Below are positions 19,608 to 28,189 of a stretch of DNA of 64,000 bases, in pieces. Below the pieces are notes generated by a model. It was not told the DNA's origin. It saw only the letters and a program-made list of their open reading frames with translations, and did not search any database. Origin of the DNA: an uncultured Bacteroidia bacterium (GTDB taxonomy: Bacteria; Bacteroidota; Bacteroidia; Bacteroidales; UBA932); contig CACWOZ010000003.1 in assembly GCA_902762655.1 (NCBI GenBank), positions 1 to 64,000 of the forward strand, in the 5' to 3' direction. Made by a program: the position numbers and the translations under genes. Numbering within the stretch: position 1 is the first letter of the stretch; each line of letters starts with the position of its first letter.

Positions 19608-21284
19608 ATGGCAGACGAAAAGATAATATTTTCTATGAACGGGGTGGGCAAGGTCCTGCCCCACAATAACAAGGTTATCCTCAAGGATATCTACCTCTCG
19701 TTCTTCTACGGGGCGAAGATAGGTATAATAGGTCTTAACGGTTCCGGAAAATCCACGCTCCTTAAGATTATCGCAGGGGTGGAGAAGGGCTACCGCGGCG
19801 AGGTTGTATGGGCCCCAGGCTATTCGGTTGGATATCTGGAGCAGGAGCCTCAGATGGACCCGGAGAAAACAGTTATCGAGGTGGTGCAGGAAGGGGTTCA
19901 GGAGGTGATGGACCTGCTTTCCGAATACAACGAAATCAGCCTGAAGTTCATGGAGCCGATGGATGATGAGCAGATGTCCGCGCTGATAGAGCGCCAGGGA
20001 GAGCTGACAGAACTGATCGAGCATCATAATGGCTGGGAGATAGATTCCAAACTGGAGAGGGCTATGGATGCCCTGCAGTGCCCGCCTTCCGATGCGCTGG
20101 TAAAGAATCTTTCCGGAGGAGAACGCCGCCGCGTGGCACTCTGCCGTCTGCTGCTGCAGGAGCCCGACGTGCTGCTGCTCGACGAGCCAACCAACCACCT
20201 CGATACCGAGAGTATCCAGTGGCTCGAGGCCCATCTGCAGCAATACAAGGGCACGGTCATCGCTGTTACGCACGACCGTTACTTCCTTGACAACGTCGCC
20301 GGCTGGATCCTGGAACTCGACCGTGGTGAGGGCATCCCCTGGAAGGGGAACTATTCTTCGTGGCTGGAGCAGAAGACCCAGCGCCTGGCGATGGAAGAGA
20401 AGCAGGAAAGCAAGCGCCGCAAGACTCTGGAGCACGAGTTGGAGTGGGCCAGGATGGCTCCCAAGGCACGCCACGCCAAGAGCAAGGCACGTCTGGGCGC
20501 ATACGAGAAACTGGCTTCCGCCGATGCCAAGGAGAAGGAACAGAATCTGGAGATATACATTCCTAACGGCCCCCGCCTTGGCAACAAGGTCATCGAATTC
20601 AACGGCGTGAGCAAGGCTTACGGCGACAAACTCCTGTTCGAGAATCTGACCTTCAGCCTGCCGCCTGCCGGCATAGTGGGTGTAATCGGCCCGAACGGCG
20701 CCGGAAAGACGACACTCTTCCGCCTTATCATGGGTCTGGAGAAGGCTGATGCCGGCACGATAGAGATAGGGGAGACGGTGAAGATTGCCTATGTAGACCA
20801 GCAGCACAAGAGCATAGACCCTGATAAGACCGTGTTCGAGACTATTGCGGGCAACTCCGAATGGGTGCGAATCGGCAACCGCGATTTCAACGCCCGCTCA
20901 TGGGTTTCGCGCTTTAATTTCTCGGGTGCCGACCAGGAGAAACTCTGCGGGGTGCTCTCCGGAGGCGAGAGGAACCGCCTGCATCTTGCGCTGACCCTCA
21001 AGGACGAAGGCAACGTGCTGCTCCTCGATGAGCCCACCAATGATGTGGATGTGAACACTATCCGCGCCCTGGAAGAAGGCCTCGAGAACTTCGCCGGCTG
21101 CGCCGTTGTAATTTCGCACGACCGCTGGTTCCTCGACCGAATCGCCACGCACATCCTCGCCTTCGAAGGCGACAGCAGCGTGTATTTCTTCGAGGGCTCC
21201 TACTCCGAATACGAAGAGAACCGCAAAGCCCGCCTCGGCGATGCCGAGCCCAAGCGCTTCAAATACAAGAAGTTGATGGAGTAA
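19608..21284 (+). CDS. ettA: ABC-F ribosome factor EttA
   Basis: Protein of 558 residues with two ABC ATPase domains and no membrane segments, matching the energy-dependent translational throttle EttA, which acts at the ribosomal E site. Walker A motifs are GLNGSGKST near residue 43 and GPNGAGKTT near 361; signatures LSGGERRRV and LSGGERNRL precede DEPTNHLD and DEPTNDVD. The linker between domains contains the basic KARHAKSKARL helix. It follows infB by 12 nt. Its last 26 bases overlap the end of the convergent PIN toxin gene. Confidence 0.93.
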   Translation: MADEKIIFSMNGVGKVLPHNNKVILKDIYLSFFYGAKIGIIGLNGSGKSTLLKIIAGVEKGYRGEVVWAPGYSVGYLEQEPQMDPEKTVIEVVQEGVQEVMDLLSEYNEISLKFMEPMDDEQMSALIERQGELTELIEHHNGWEIDSKLERAMDALQCPPSDALVKNLSGGERRRVALCRLLLQEPDVLLLDEPTNHLDTESIQWLEAHLQQYKGTVIAVTHDRYFLDNVAGWILELDRGEGIPWKGNYSSWLEQKTQRLAMEEKQESKRRKTLEHELEWARMAPKARHAKSKARLGAYEKLASADAKEKEQNLEIYIPNGPRLGNKVIEFNGVSKAYGDKLLFENLTFSLPPAGIVGVIGPNGAGKTTLFRLIMGLEKADAGTIEIGETVKIAYVDQQHKSIDPDKTVFETIAGNSEWVRIGNRDFNARSWVSRFNFSGADQEKLCGVLSGGERNRLHLALTLKDEGNVLLLDEPTNDVDVNTIRALEEGLENFAGCAVVISHDRWFLDRIATHILAFEGDSSVYFFEGSYSEYEENRKARLGDAEPKRFKYKKLME

Positions 21285-21693
21285 GCTTTTTGATGAATTC
21301 CTTCGGCGTGTATACCGGTATGTCGGTGTATGCGTCGAAGTGTTTTTTATCCCTGGTAACAATCACGTCACAATTGCCGTCATCTGCACAGTAGATTTGC
21401 AAAGCATCTTCGAAATCGGGGCAATCGGACTTGAGCGCATTGTAATAACACATATCACTCATAGATAATGTATTGATCGAATGGAACAGTTCTTTCATAC
21501 ATTTGACCGATTCTTCTTTCCCGACTCGCTTGCGAAGGGAATAAGCTGTATTTGCTACAGAAAGGATGGAAATGTATACTCTGGTCTGTTGGTCTTTTCT
21601 GGCCAGATCAACTATCTGTACTGCTTCAATCTGGCCTCCTCTGTCTGGAAAGTACAGATCGAGTACTACGTTTGTGTCAATAAAAATTCTCAT
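21259..21693 (-). CDS. PIN-domain toxin (VapC-like)
   Basis: Putative endoribonuclease of 144 residues. PIN residues are visible: Asp6 in IFIDTNVVLD, an acidic pair in CPDFEDALQ and Asp in VIVTRDKKHF. The start codon overlaps the stop of the preceding ribbon-helix-helix antitoxin, a typical toxin-antitoxin arrangement. Its 3' end runs 26 bases into ettA on the opposite strand. The lower GC than neighbouring genes suggests acquisition. PIN toxins usually cleave tRNA or rRNA; the target here is unknown. Confidence 0.85.
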   Translation of the reverse strand: MRIFIDTNVVLDLYFPDRGGQIEAVQIVDLARKDQQTRVYISILSVANTAYSLRKRVGKEESVKCMKELFHSINTLSMSDMCYYNALKSDCPDFEDALQIYCADDGNCDVIVTRDKKHFDAYTDIPVYTPKEFIKKLTPSTSCI

Positions 21694-21965
21694 TTTCCAA
21701 AGATGTATGCCAGTCTATCGTCTTTTCTCAATTCCTCTTTAGTGAAACTTGTGTAGTTTCTTGTGATAGCCATTGTTTCAGGAGAAATGTCTGCGGGAAA
21801 AACTATTTCCGGCCACACGAGATTTGCCGGGGTGTCTTTGACCAGCACATTTTCTACATATGCATTGAGGCTCTGCCCCCTTGCTTTTGCCTTGCGCTTC
21901 AATCTGCTCAGCAGGTCCGCATCAAAACGGAACGCCGTCTGTACTTTTCTTGTAGTTGCTCGCAT
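21690..21965 (-). CDS. Ribbon-helix-helix antitoxin
   Basis: A 91-residue protein whose first half (VQTAFRFDADLLSRLKRKAK, then QSLNAYVENVL) reads as a ribbon-helix-helix DNA-binding domain; the C-terminal half is probably the toxin-binding tail. It precedes the PIN gene with overlapping stop and start. A perfect inverted repeat, TATATAACA/TGTTATATA, flanks its -33 box, the expected place for autorepression by an RHH dimer. Function by family and context. Confidence 0.82.
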   Translation of the reverse strand: MRATTRKVQTAFRFDADLLSRLKRKAKARGQSLNAYVENVLVKDTPANLVWPEIVFPADISPETMAITRNYTSFTKEELRKDDRLAYIFGK

Positions 21966-21985
21966 AATCCTTTATCCTTTTTTTG

Positions 21986-22016
21986 CAAATATAGAAAATA
22001 TATAACAAAATGCAAA
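21986..22016 (-). promoter_or_regulatory. Promoter of the toxin-antitoxin pair
   Basis: On the minus strand -33 TTTG (22013-22016), a 19-bp spacer and -7 TATATTTG (21986-21993) match the consensus. An AAAGGAT sequence lies before the antitoxin ATG. Confidence 0.75.
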
Positions 22017-22027
22017 AGTGTTATATA
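21999..22027. promoter_or_regulatory. Probable operator of the toxin-antitoxin pair
   Basis: Perfect 9-bp inverted repeat TATATAACA (21999-22007) and TGTTATATA (22019-22027) with an 11-base centre containing the -33 box. Binding here would block the promoter, so autoregulation by the RHH antitoxin is the simplest reading. Confidence 0.65.
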
Positions 22028-22043
22028 AATAATACTTGTGTGC

Positions 22044-22078
22044 AAAAAGCCCGTTTCTGCATACAGAACGGGCTTTTT
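22044..22078. terminator. Terminator hairpin between tRNA-Gln and the toxin-antitoxin pair
   Basis: AAAAAGCCCGTTTCTG pairs with CAGAACGGGCTTTTT with one bulge. A-runs and T-runs on both sides allow termination in either direction; the relevant one is the leftward tRNA-Gln transcript. Confidence 0.8.
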
Positions 22079-22119
22079 TAGGAGACTTGTATGCAAAACA
22101 GCGTTTTTTGCATACCGAT

Positions 22120-22193
22120 TGGTTGAAGTACCAGGATTCGAACCTGGACTGGCAGAACCAAAATCTGTAGTGCTACCGTTACACCATACTTCA
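22120..22193 (-). tRNA. tRNA-Gln (UUG)
   Basis: Complete cloverleaf on the minus strand with acceptor TGAAGTA/TACTTCA, anticodon loop TTTTGGT giving UUG, and T-arm CCAGG-TTCGAAT-CCTGG. Unlike the other tRNAs here, CCA is encoded (22120-22122). A TATCTTTG box lies at 22204-22211 just upstream, and the terminator at 22044-22078 lies downstream. Confidence 0.93.
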
Positions 22194-22203
22194 ATTCCGG
22201 GTG

Positions 22204-22211
22204 CAAAGATA
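22204..22211 (-). promoter_or_regulatory. -7 box of tRNA-Gln
   Basis: TATCTTTG on the minus strand ends 10 bases before the tRNA 5' end. No clear -33 TTTG is seen at the usual spacing. Confidence 0.55.
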
Positions 22212-22249
22212 GTAATTTCTGTGGAAAATAACTCGCTTCGCTCGAATCT

Positions 22250-22684
22250 CTATCGCTTGGACCGGAGGTAGTTCGAAACCAAGGATCCGCACTCTTCTGC
22301 GAGTATGCCGGAAAGGACTTCCGTGCGGGGATGCAGCAGGGAAGGGGAGTAGAGGCTGTAGCCGCGGCGCGGATCCGGAGCGGCATAGACGATACGGCTG
22401 ATCTGGCTCCAATTGAGGGCAGCCGCGCACATCGGGCACGGCTCGACGGTGACATATAAAGTGCAGTCCTGCAGATACTTGCCCCCAAGAGCCTCTGTGG
22501 CAGCCGTTATCGCGATCATCTCCGCGTGGGCCGTGGCATCGTGCAGCCGCTCCACCATATTATGCCCCTTTCCGATAATCCGTCCCTTGCACACGATCAC
22601 CGCCCCGATCGGAATCTCCTCCTCCGCAGCTGCTGCTCTGGCCTCCGCCAATGCCTCGCGCATGAATTTTTCGTCTTGTCCCAT
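22250..22684 (-). CDS. tadA: tRNA adenosine(34) deaminase TadA
   Basis: A 144-residue zinc deaminase converting A34 of tRNA-Arg(ACG) to inosine. The zinc site is intact: His53 and Glu55 in TAHAEM, and Cys83 and Cys86 in EPCPMCAAAL. The WSQISRIVYA strand after the motif is typical of TadA. The gene is divergent from polA, with the two starts 65 bases apart. Confidence 0.93.
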   Translation of the reverse strand: MGQDEKFMREALAEARAAAAEEEIPIGAVIVCKGRIIGKGHNMVERLHDATAHAEMIAITAATEALGGKYLQDCTLYVTVEPCPMCAAALNWSQISRIVYAAPDPRRGYSLYSPSLLHPRTEVLSGILAEECGSLVSNYLRSKR

Positions 22685-22709
22685 ATTGCAGGCAATTTAG
22701 TAAGATTTC

Positions 22710-22740
22710 TTTGAAACTTCCGAAAAAAGTTTCAAATTTG
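22710..22740 (+). promoter_or_regulatory. Promoter of polA
   Basis: -33 TTTG (22710-22713), a 19-bp spacer and -7 CAAATTTG (22733-22740; one mismatch). The box ends 9 nt before the polA ATG at 22750. Confidence 0.65.
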
Positions 22741-22749
22741 TAGTACGAT

Positions 22750-25317
22750 ATGAAACTTTTCCTGATTGACGGCCATGCCCTCATCTTCAAGATGTACTAT
22801 GCTTTCCTGGGCAGACCGATGATAAATGCCAGAGGGGTGGATACTTCCATTCTTTTCGGCTTCACGAAATATCTGCTGGAACTCATCCGGCGGGAACAGC
22901 CGACACACATCGCGGTGGGCTTCGATCCTCCCGGAGGCACTTTCCGTAACCAACTCTACCCGGAATACAAGGCTACCCGTGGGGAAACGCCCCAGTTGGT
23001 GATCGACGCCTTGCAGCCCCTTACGGAGATAGTTCACTCGCTGAACATACCTGTGCTGATGATTCCCGGCTTCGAGGCCGACGATGTTCTGGGCTCGATG
23101 GCCAAACGCAGCGCTCGCGAGGGTTTCGACGTATATATGGTCACGCCGGACAAAGACTATGGCCAGTTGCTGGAGGAGCATATCTTCCAGGTGAAGCCCG
23201 GCAAGAAGGGCAGCGACGATGAGCTCTATGACATCCCCCGCCTGCGGGAGAAGTACGGCATCGAGAGACCGGAGCAGATAATAGACATGCTCGCGATATG
23301 CGGAGATTCCGCAGACAATGTGCCCGGAGTGAAGGGCGTAGGCGAGGTCGGCGCAAGCAAGTTGTTACAAAAGTACGGCACCCTGGAGGGTATCTATGAG
23401 CATATCGGAGAACTGACGCCCCGCCAGCAGGAACTCTTCCGCGCTGCGGAAGACCACATCGCCCTCAGCAAGGTGCTGGTGACCATCAAGACGGACATCC
23501 CCATCGACACTGCCGCCGCCGACATGGCTCTCCGCCCCGCCAGCCCCCACGCCGCCGAACTCTTCAACCTCTACGGCTTCAACTCCCTGAAGAAGTACCT
23601 CGGTCCGGTAGACGCTGCGGAAGGTATTCCCCCGGAGGGCGAACTCCCTAAGGGGGAATACCTTCCGCAGGCATCCTCCACTGCCGACCTTGCCTTCCTT
23701 CTGGACGGCGATATATTATGGCTGGCAGATGCCCAGGGCACCCGCAGCGGAAGTCCGGCTGGATTCAAGTCCATACTCGAAGACCCGCAGAAAAGCAAAG
23801 CCGGATTCGGCATCAAGGCCCAGATGAATGCCCTTGCGAAACAGGGGATCGATCTTCAAGGGAAGTTGATGGACATAGAGTTGATGCACTACCTGATCAA
23901 CCCCGAAAGCGACCACCGCCTGATATCTCTGGCGCAGAACTACCTCGGCATCACTCTTGAAGAGTCTGACGGCAGCAATGACGGCCTGCTCTTCGCCGAC
24001 GATGCCACCGCCGACCGAAGCGCTGATGCCGACGCAATACTGAAACTCTCCTCCGTCCTGTCTTACGAACTTGCAAAGAACAGGATTACAGGCCTTTACG
24101 ATGATATCGAGGAGCCTCTGATGAAGGTGCTTTCGCAGATGGAACTCGCCGGTGTGAAGGTAGACCTCGCATCTCTCAAAGATTTCGCGAACTCGCTGCG
24201 CAAGCAGATGAACGCGCGTGAGGCAGAAATACAGGACTATGCGCAGACTCCCGGCCTCAACGTCAGTTCCCCCAAGCAGATGGGAGAGGTGATCTTCGAG
24301 AAGCTTAAACTCGACCCCATGGCCAAAAAGCCTGCAAAAGGCACCTGGCCCACTGACGAGGAAACACTCTCCGCCCTGGCCGACAGGCATCCCATCATCG
24401 ACGCCCTTCTCGACTATCGTGGCCTGCGCAAACTTCTCTCGACCTACATCGAGCCCTTCGCACAGTACATATCTCCCGTCGACGGGCGTGTGCATACCAC
24501 TTTCAATCAGGCACTTACCTCTACCGGCAGGCTTTCCAGCAGCAACCCGAACCTGCAGAACATCCCCATCCGCACGGAGCAGGGGAGAGAGATCCGCAAG
24601 GCCTTCGTGCCCGGCGAACCAGGCTGGGTAATGATGTCGGCGGACTATTCACAGATCGAACTCCGGGTAATGGCCCATCTCTGCGGAGATGAGCACCTGC
24701 GGCAGGCCTTCCGCGACGGACTCGACATCCACGCCGCAACCGCGGCAAAGATTTTCGATGTGCCGGTGGAGCAGGTCAGCGCGGACCAGCGCCGGATGGC
24801 GAAGACCGCCAACTTCGGCATTATGTACGGGATCTCGTCCTTCGGCCTCGCCCAGAGGCTGAAATGCCCGCGGGCGGAGGCAAAGAAACTCATCGACGAC
24901 TACTTCGCGTCCTTCCCCTCGATCCGTGCATTCATCGACGGCACTCTGGCAAAGGCACGCGAAACCCTCTATACCGAAACGATGCTCGGGCGGCGCCGCT
25001 ATATCCCCGACATCAATTCCAACAATGCAAACATCCGCTCAAACGCTGAGCGCAACGCGGTGAACGCCCCCATCCAGGGCACGGCCGCCGACATCATCAA
25101 AATAGCGATGATACGCGTGGCGGAGCGCCTGCGCAAGGAAGGCCTCAAGGCCCGGATGGTATTGCAGATTCACGACGAACTTCTGCTGGAAGTGCCTGAA
25201 ACCGAGATAGATGCGGCTAAGGTAGTGCTGGTGGAAGAAATGCAAGGTGTAATGGAACTCAGCGTTCCCCTAATCGTAGAATGCAACTATGGCAAAACCT
25301 GGCTCGAGGCCCACTAG
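22750..25317 (+). CDS. polA: DNA polymerase I, proofreading domain degenerate
   Basis: Family A polymerase of 855 residues for Okazaki-fragment processing and repair. The 5'-3' exonuclease occupies residues 1-285 (FEADDVLG, TPDKDY, GDSADNVPG). The polymerase domain shows motif A DYSQIELRV, motif B RRMAKTANFGIMYG and motif C QIHDELLLEVP. The middle domain lacks the DxE motif (LAFLLDGDILWLAD) and the Asp after GFGIKAQ, so 3'-5' proofreading is probably absent. A perfect 19-bp inverted repeat (23615-23670) is read in frame in the linker near residues 289-307. The end overlaps the ECF sigma gene by 29 bases. Confidence 0.95.
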   Translation: MKLFLIDGHALIFKMYYAFLGRPMINARGVDTSILFGFTKYLLELIRREQPTHIAVGFDPPGGTFRNQLYPEYKATRGETPQLVIDALQPLTEIVHSLNIPVLMIPGFEADDVLGSMAKRSAREGFDVYMVTPDKDYGQLLEEHIFQVKPGKKGSDDELYDIPRLREKYGIERPEQIIDMLAICGDSADNVPGVKGVGEVGASKLLQKYGTLEGIYEHIGELTPRQQELFRAAEDHIALSKVLVTIKTDIPIDTAAADMALRPASPHAAELFNLYGFNSLKKYLGPVDAAEGIPPEGELPKGEYLPQASSTADLAFLLDGDILWLADAQGTRSGSPAGFKSILEDPQKSKAGFGIKAQMNALAKQGIDLQGKLMDIELMHYLINPESDHRLISLAQNYLGITLEESDGSNDGLLFADDATADRSADADAILKLSSVLSYELAKNRITGLYDDIEEPLMKVLSQMELAGVKVDLASLKDFANSLRKQMNAREAEIQDYAQTPGLNVSSPKQMGEVIFEKLKLDPMAKKPAKGTWPTDEETLSALADRHPIIDALLDYRGLRKLLSTYIEPFAQYISPVDGRVHTTFNQALTSTGRLSSSNPNLQNIPIRTEQGREIRKAFVPGEPGWVMMSADYSQIELRVMAHLCGDEHLRQAFRDGLDIHAATAAKIFDVPVEQVSADQRRMAKTANFGIMYGISSFGLAQRLKCPRAEAKKLIDDYFASFPSIRAFIDGTLAKARETLYTETMLGRRRYIPDINSNNANIRSNAERNAVNAPIQGTAADIIKIAMIRVAERLRKEGLKARMVLQIHDELLLEVPETEIDAAKVVLVEEMQGVMELSVPLIVECNYGKTWLEAH
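23615..23670. repeat. Perfect palindromic element inside polA
   Basis: CTGCGGAAGGTATTCCCCC (23615-23633) is followed 18 bases later by its exact reverse complement (23652-23670). The loop contains a smaller stem, GGAG/CTCC. The element is in frame and encodes a Gly/Pro/Glu-rich linker between the 5'-exonuclease domain and the degenerate 3'-exonuclease domain. Confidence 0.85.
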
Positions 25318-25882
25318 CGAACTTATCCGCCTGGCAATCATAGGAGACGGTGCTGCATTCACCGAACTCTGGGATACTCACATAGATTCCCTGCGGACCT
25401 ACATCAAGAGCCGGATGAAGAATCTGGACGATTTCTATGTAGATGACATCTGCTCGCGCAGTTTCGAGAAAGCCTTCCGGCAGATACGCAGTTACGATCC
25501 TTCCAAGAGCCAGTTCTCCACCTGGCTCACCAATATCGCGCACAACACGGCCCTGGACACCGTGCTGCAGGAGAGCCGTTCCCATAAGCACCTGGTTTCC
25601 ATCGACCAGAGTGCTTCCGCCGGTGCGGCTGCAAGCACGATCGGGAGCGACGACGACACACCTCTCGAATCAATCATCCGGGACGAGGACCAGGTGCAGA
25701 CTGAGAAATACATCGAAGGGCTGCCGGAACTCTACCGGCGCATAGCCCGCATGCGGCTGGTGGACGGGCTGCAGTACAGCGAGATCGCCGAGGAGACAGG
25801 CATCCCCCTGAACACCGTGCGCACCCGGATACGCAGGGCGAAGGAACAGATAGACAGAATGAAATCAGAAGAAAGCATATGA
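25289..25882 (+). CDS. ECF-type RNA polymerase sigma factor
   Basis: Protein of 197 residues with sigma-70 region 2 (about 25-90, including YVDDICSRSFEKAFRQI and FSTWLTNIAHN) and region 4 (about 140-190, with YSEIAEETGIPLNTVRTRIRRAKEQI). Regions 1 and 3 are missing, as in ECF sigma factors. The start overlaps the end of polA by 29 bases and the stop overlaps the transporter start (ATGA). No anti-sigma gene is visible nearby; the regulon is unknown. Context suggests it could respond to nutrients taken up by the transporter, but this is speculative. Confidence 0.88.
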   Translation: MAKPGSRPTSELIRLAIIGDGAAFTELWDTHIDSLRTYIKSRMKNLDDFYVDDICSRSFEKAFRQIRSYDPSKSQFSTWLTNIAHNTALDTVLQESRSHKHLVSIDQSASAGAAASTIGSDDDTPLESIIRDEDQVQTEKYIEGLPELYRRIARMRLVDGLQYSEIAEETGIPLNTVRTRIRRAKEQIDRMKSEESI

Positions 25883-27360
25883 CCACAAACAAGTCTTTCA
25901 AGTATTGGCAGTGGCGTACCATCATAGTCTCGATGGCCGTTTATGCCATTTACTATTTTGTAAGGAAAAACTTCTCCATCGCCATGCCTGGCCTCACGGC
26001 TGAATATGGCATATCCAACACCAGTTTCGGTATAGTTATAGCGATCGGGTCGCTGATCTATGGTCTGAGCCGTTTCCTTAACGGATTCGTGGTGGAGAGA
26101 GTGAGCCCTAAGACATTCATGGGCATAGGGCTCATCCTGTGCGCAGCGGCCAACATCTGCTTCGGTTTCGGAGTGGATGTCAGTTATTGGATTACCGGAG
26201 TGCACGAGGGCCCTCAATTCGTGAACACACTGATTCTCGTAATGGGCGTAACCATAGTGCTCAACCAGTATTTCCAGGGGATGGGATTCCCCCCTTGCGC
26301 ACGAATGCTGCCGCAATGGATCGCTCCGGGCGAACTTGCTACCAAGATGAGTATCTGGAATGCCTCCCATTCCATAGGAGCTTTCGGCGCCGTGGTAATC
26401 TGCGGTCTTCTTATGACCAATTTGGGTGCAGACATGTCCGGTGACAGCAGCATCGTCGCCCGCATCACTTCCAACCTTGCAGCCAGCATAAAAGGCTGGG
26501 ATGAACTGTCCGTCGCCGACCAGACATCCCGCATAATGTCTTACGCCTCGCACTACGGTGCCTGGCGCTGGTGCTTCATTGTCCCTGCAATCGTGGCCAT
26601 CGGAGGTGCAATCCTCTGCTTTACCGGTCTCAGGGACACTCCCCAGAGCGTGGGCCTTCCCGAAATCGAGGAAACTCACACCGGCAAGGAGGCAACTGAA
26701 GGCAAGAAGGGAGCACACGGGGCGTTCCTCCGCCATATGGTTTTCTTCAACAAGTGGGTGGTCCTCTACGCCTTTGCGAACATCTTCGTTTATGTGCTCC
26801 GCATGGGCGTGCTCGACTGGGGACCCAAATTCCTTACCGAAGACCGCGGTATGAACATACAGGGTGCCGCATGGTCGGTGGCTGCGTTCGAGCTTACGGC
26901 CGTGTTCGGCACCATCTTCGCCGGCTGGGCCACGGATGCCATCTTTAAGGGACGTGCGCACCGTATGTGCCTTTTCTCGATGATAGGATCCGTTATCTTC
27001 CTCGGCCTCTTCGCCCTCGTCGAGATGCCCGTAATCCTCTCCACCATAGTCCTTGCGCTTGCTGGATTCTGCATCTACGGCCCTCAGGCCCTCATCGGAA
27101 TCGGCGCCGCTAATCAGGCCACGAAGGAAGCATCCGCGACAGCCAACGGACTCACCGGAATCCTCGGATACGTCGGTTCAGCACTCTCCGCACTTGGAGT
27201 AGGCCTTATCGCCGATCACTTTGGCTGGCGTGCGGTGTTCATCACCTTCCTCTGCGTCGGTGTGGTTGGCGCAATCATCTTCCTGCTTATGTGGACTGCC
27301 CCGCGCGATGGTTATGAACGTTCCCGCAAATTCACCGAAAACTTCGCGAAGAATGACTGA
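25879..27360 (+). CDS. Organophosphate:phosphate antiporter (GlpT/UhpT-like MFS)
   Basis: Inner-membrane transporter of 493 residues with about 12 hydrophobic segments and the OPA-family N-terminus (AIYYFVRKNFSIAMPGL). The RMLPQWIAP motif and the central charged loop near residue 270 fit GlpT/UhpC-type carriers that exchange glycerol-3-phosphate or hexose phosphate for phosphate. It overlaps the sigma gene by 4 bases and the HAD phosphatase gene by 8, so the three are probably translationally coupled. The substrate is not decided by sequence. Confidence 0.88.
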   Translation: MTTNKSFKYWQWRTIIVSMAVYAIYYFVRKNFSIAMPGLTAEYGISNTSFGIVIAIGSLIYGLSRFLNGFVVERVSPKTFMGIGLILCAAANICFGFGVDVSYWITGVHEGPQFVNTLILVMGVTIVLNQYFQGMGFPPCARMLPQWIAPGELATKMSIWNASHSIGAFGAVVICGLLMTNLGADMSGDSSIVARITSNLAASIKGWDELSVADQTSRIMSYASHYGAWRWCFIVPAIVAIGGAILCFTGLRDTPQSVGLPEIEETHTGKEATEGKKGAHGAFLRHMVFFNKWVVLYAFANIFVYVLRMGVLDWGPKFLTEDRGMNIQGAAWSVAAFELTAVFGTIFAGWATDAIFKGRAHRMCLFSMIGSVIFLGLFALVEMPVILSTIVLALAGFCIYGPQALIGIGAANQATKEASATANGLTGILGYVGSALSALGVGLIADHFGWRAVFITFLCVGVVGAIIFLLMWTAPRDGYERSRKFTENFAKND

Positions 27361-28189
27361 AGAACTTAAATCCAAACTGCTGAAGATCAGGCACGTCGCC
27401 CTTGATATGGACGGCACTATCTACCTCAGCAACACCATATTCCCCTTTACCCTCGACTTCCTTGCGAAACTGGGGAAGATGGGGATTAGCTATTCCTTCC
27501 TTACCAACAACCCCACCCGTTCGCTGGAGGATTATCTCGCGAAACTCACGAAGATGGGTATCCGTGCGGACAAGAAGCAGATGTACAGCACCGTGCCCGC
27601 AACCATCGATTTCATAAAAGCGAATCATCCTTCCGCAAAGCGGCTGTTCCTGCTTGGTACGCCCTCGATGATCAGTCAGTTCGAAGAGGCGGGATTCATC
27701 AGCACTGCGGATTCCGCCGATGATGTGCCGGATCTGCTGGTGGCAGCTTTCGACCCTACGTTGGTATATTCCAGACTATGCCGCGCCAGCTGGTGGGCGC
27801 AGCAGGGAATCCCCTATATCGCCACCAACCCCGACCGCGTGTGTCCTACCGACCAGCCCACAGTGCTGGTGGACTGCGGGTCGCTGTGCGCCTGCATCGA
27901 ATATGCCACCGGCCGCAAGCCGGATACCGTCATAGGCAAACCGGACCCTGCCATGATTGAGGGGATAGAACATCGTTACGGCCTTGATGCAGAGGAGATA
28001 GCAATGGTGGGTGACCGTATCTACACCGATGTCGAGTGTGCTTATAATGCCGGTGCTTTCGGGGTGCTGGTGCTCAGTGGAGAAACAACTTTGGAGGTGG
28101 CCAGGCAGTGGCCGCATGCTCCGTCTCTGATCTGCCGCGACATCGAGGAACTTGGTAATCTCCTGGAGGAGGCGCACGGGCTATGCTGA
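27353..28189 (+). CDS. HAD-IIA family phosphatase
   Basis: Predicted phosphatase of 278 residues in the NagD/PGP-type HAD subfamily. Motif I DMDGT has Asp18 and Asp20; motif II is LTNNPT near residue 49; motif III Lys is in IGKPDP; motif IV MVGDRIYTDV. A C2 cap lies between motifs II and III. The ATG at 27353 overlaps the transporter gene by 8 bases. Together with the organophosphate carrier it could dephosphorylate imported sugar or glycerol phosphates; that link is inference. Confidence 0.88.
   Translation: MTEELKSKLLKIRHVALDMDGTIYLSNTIFPFTLDFLAKLGKMGISYSFLTNNPTRSLEDYLAKLTKMGIRADKKQMYSTVPATIDFIKANHPSAKRLFLLGTPSMISQFEEAGFISTADSADDVPDLLVAAFDPTLVYSRLCRASWWAQQGIPYIATNPDRVCPTDQPTVLVDCGSLCACIEYATGRKPDTVIGKPDPAMIEGIEHRYGLDAEEIAMVGDRIYTDVECAYNAGAFGVLVLSGETTLEVARQWPHAPSLICRDIEELGNLLEEAHGLC

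Noticed and set aside
16884..20807. A 1307-codon open frame on the minus strand across infB and ettA
   Set aside because: It is antisense to two confidently identified genes, crosses their boundary, has no recognisable domain or start context, and arises from the codon bias and EP repeats of infB.
22044..22078. Strong hairpin considered as a riboswitch or att site
   Set aside because: It has the symmetric stem and A/T runs of an ordinary bidirectional terminator just beyond tRNA-Gln.
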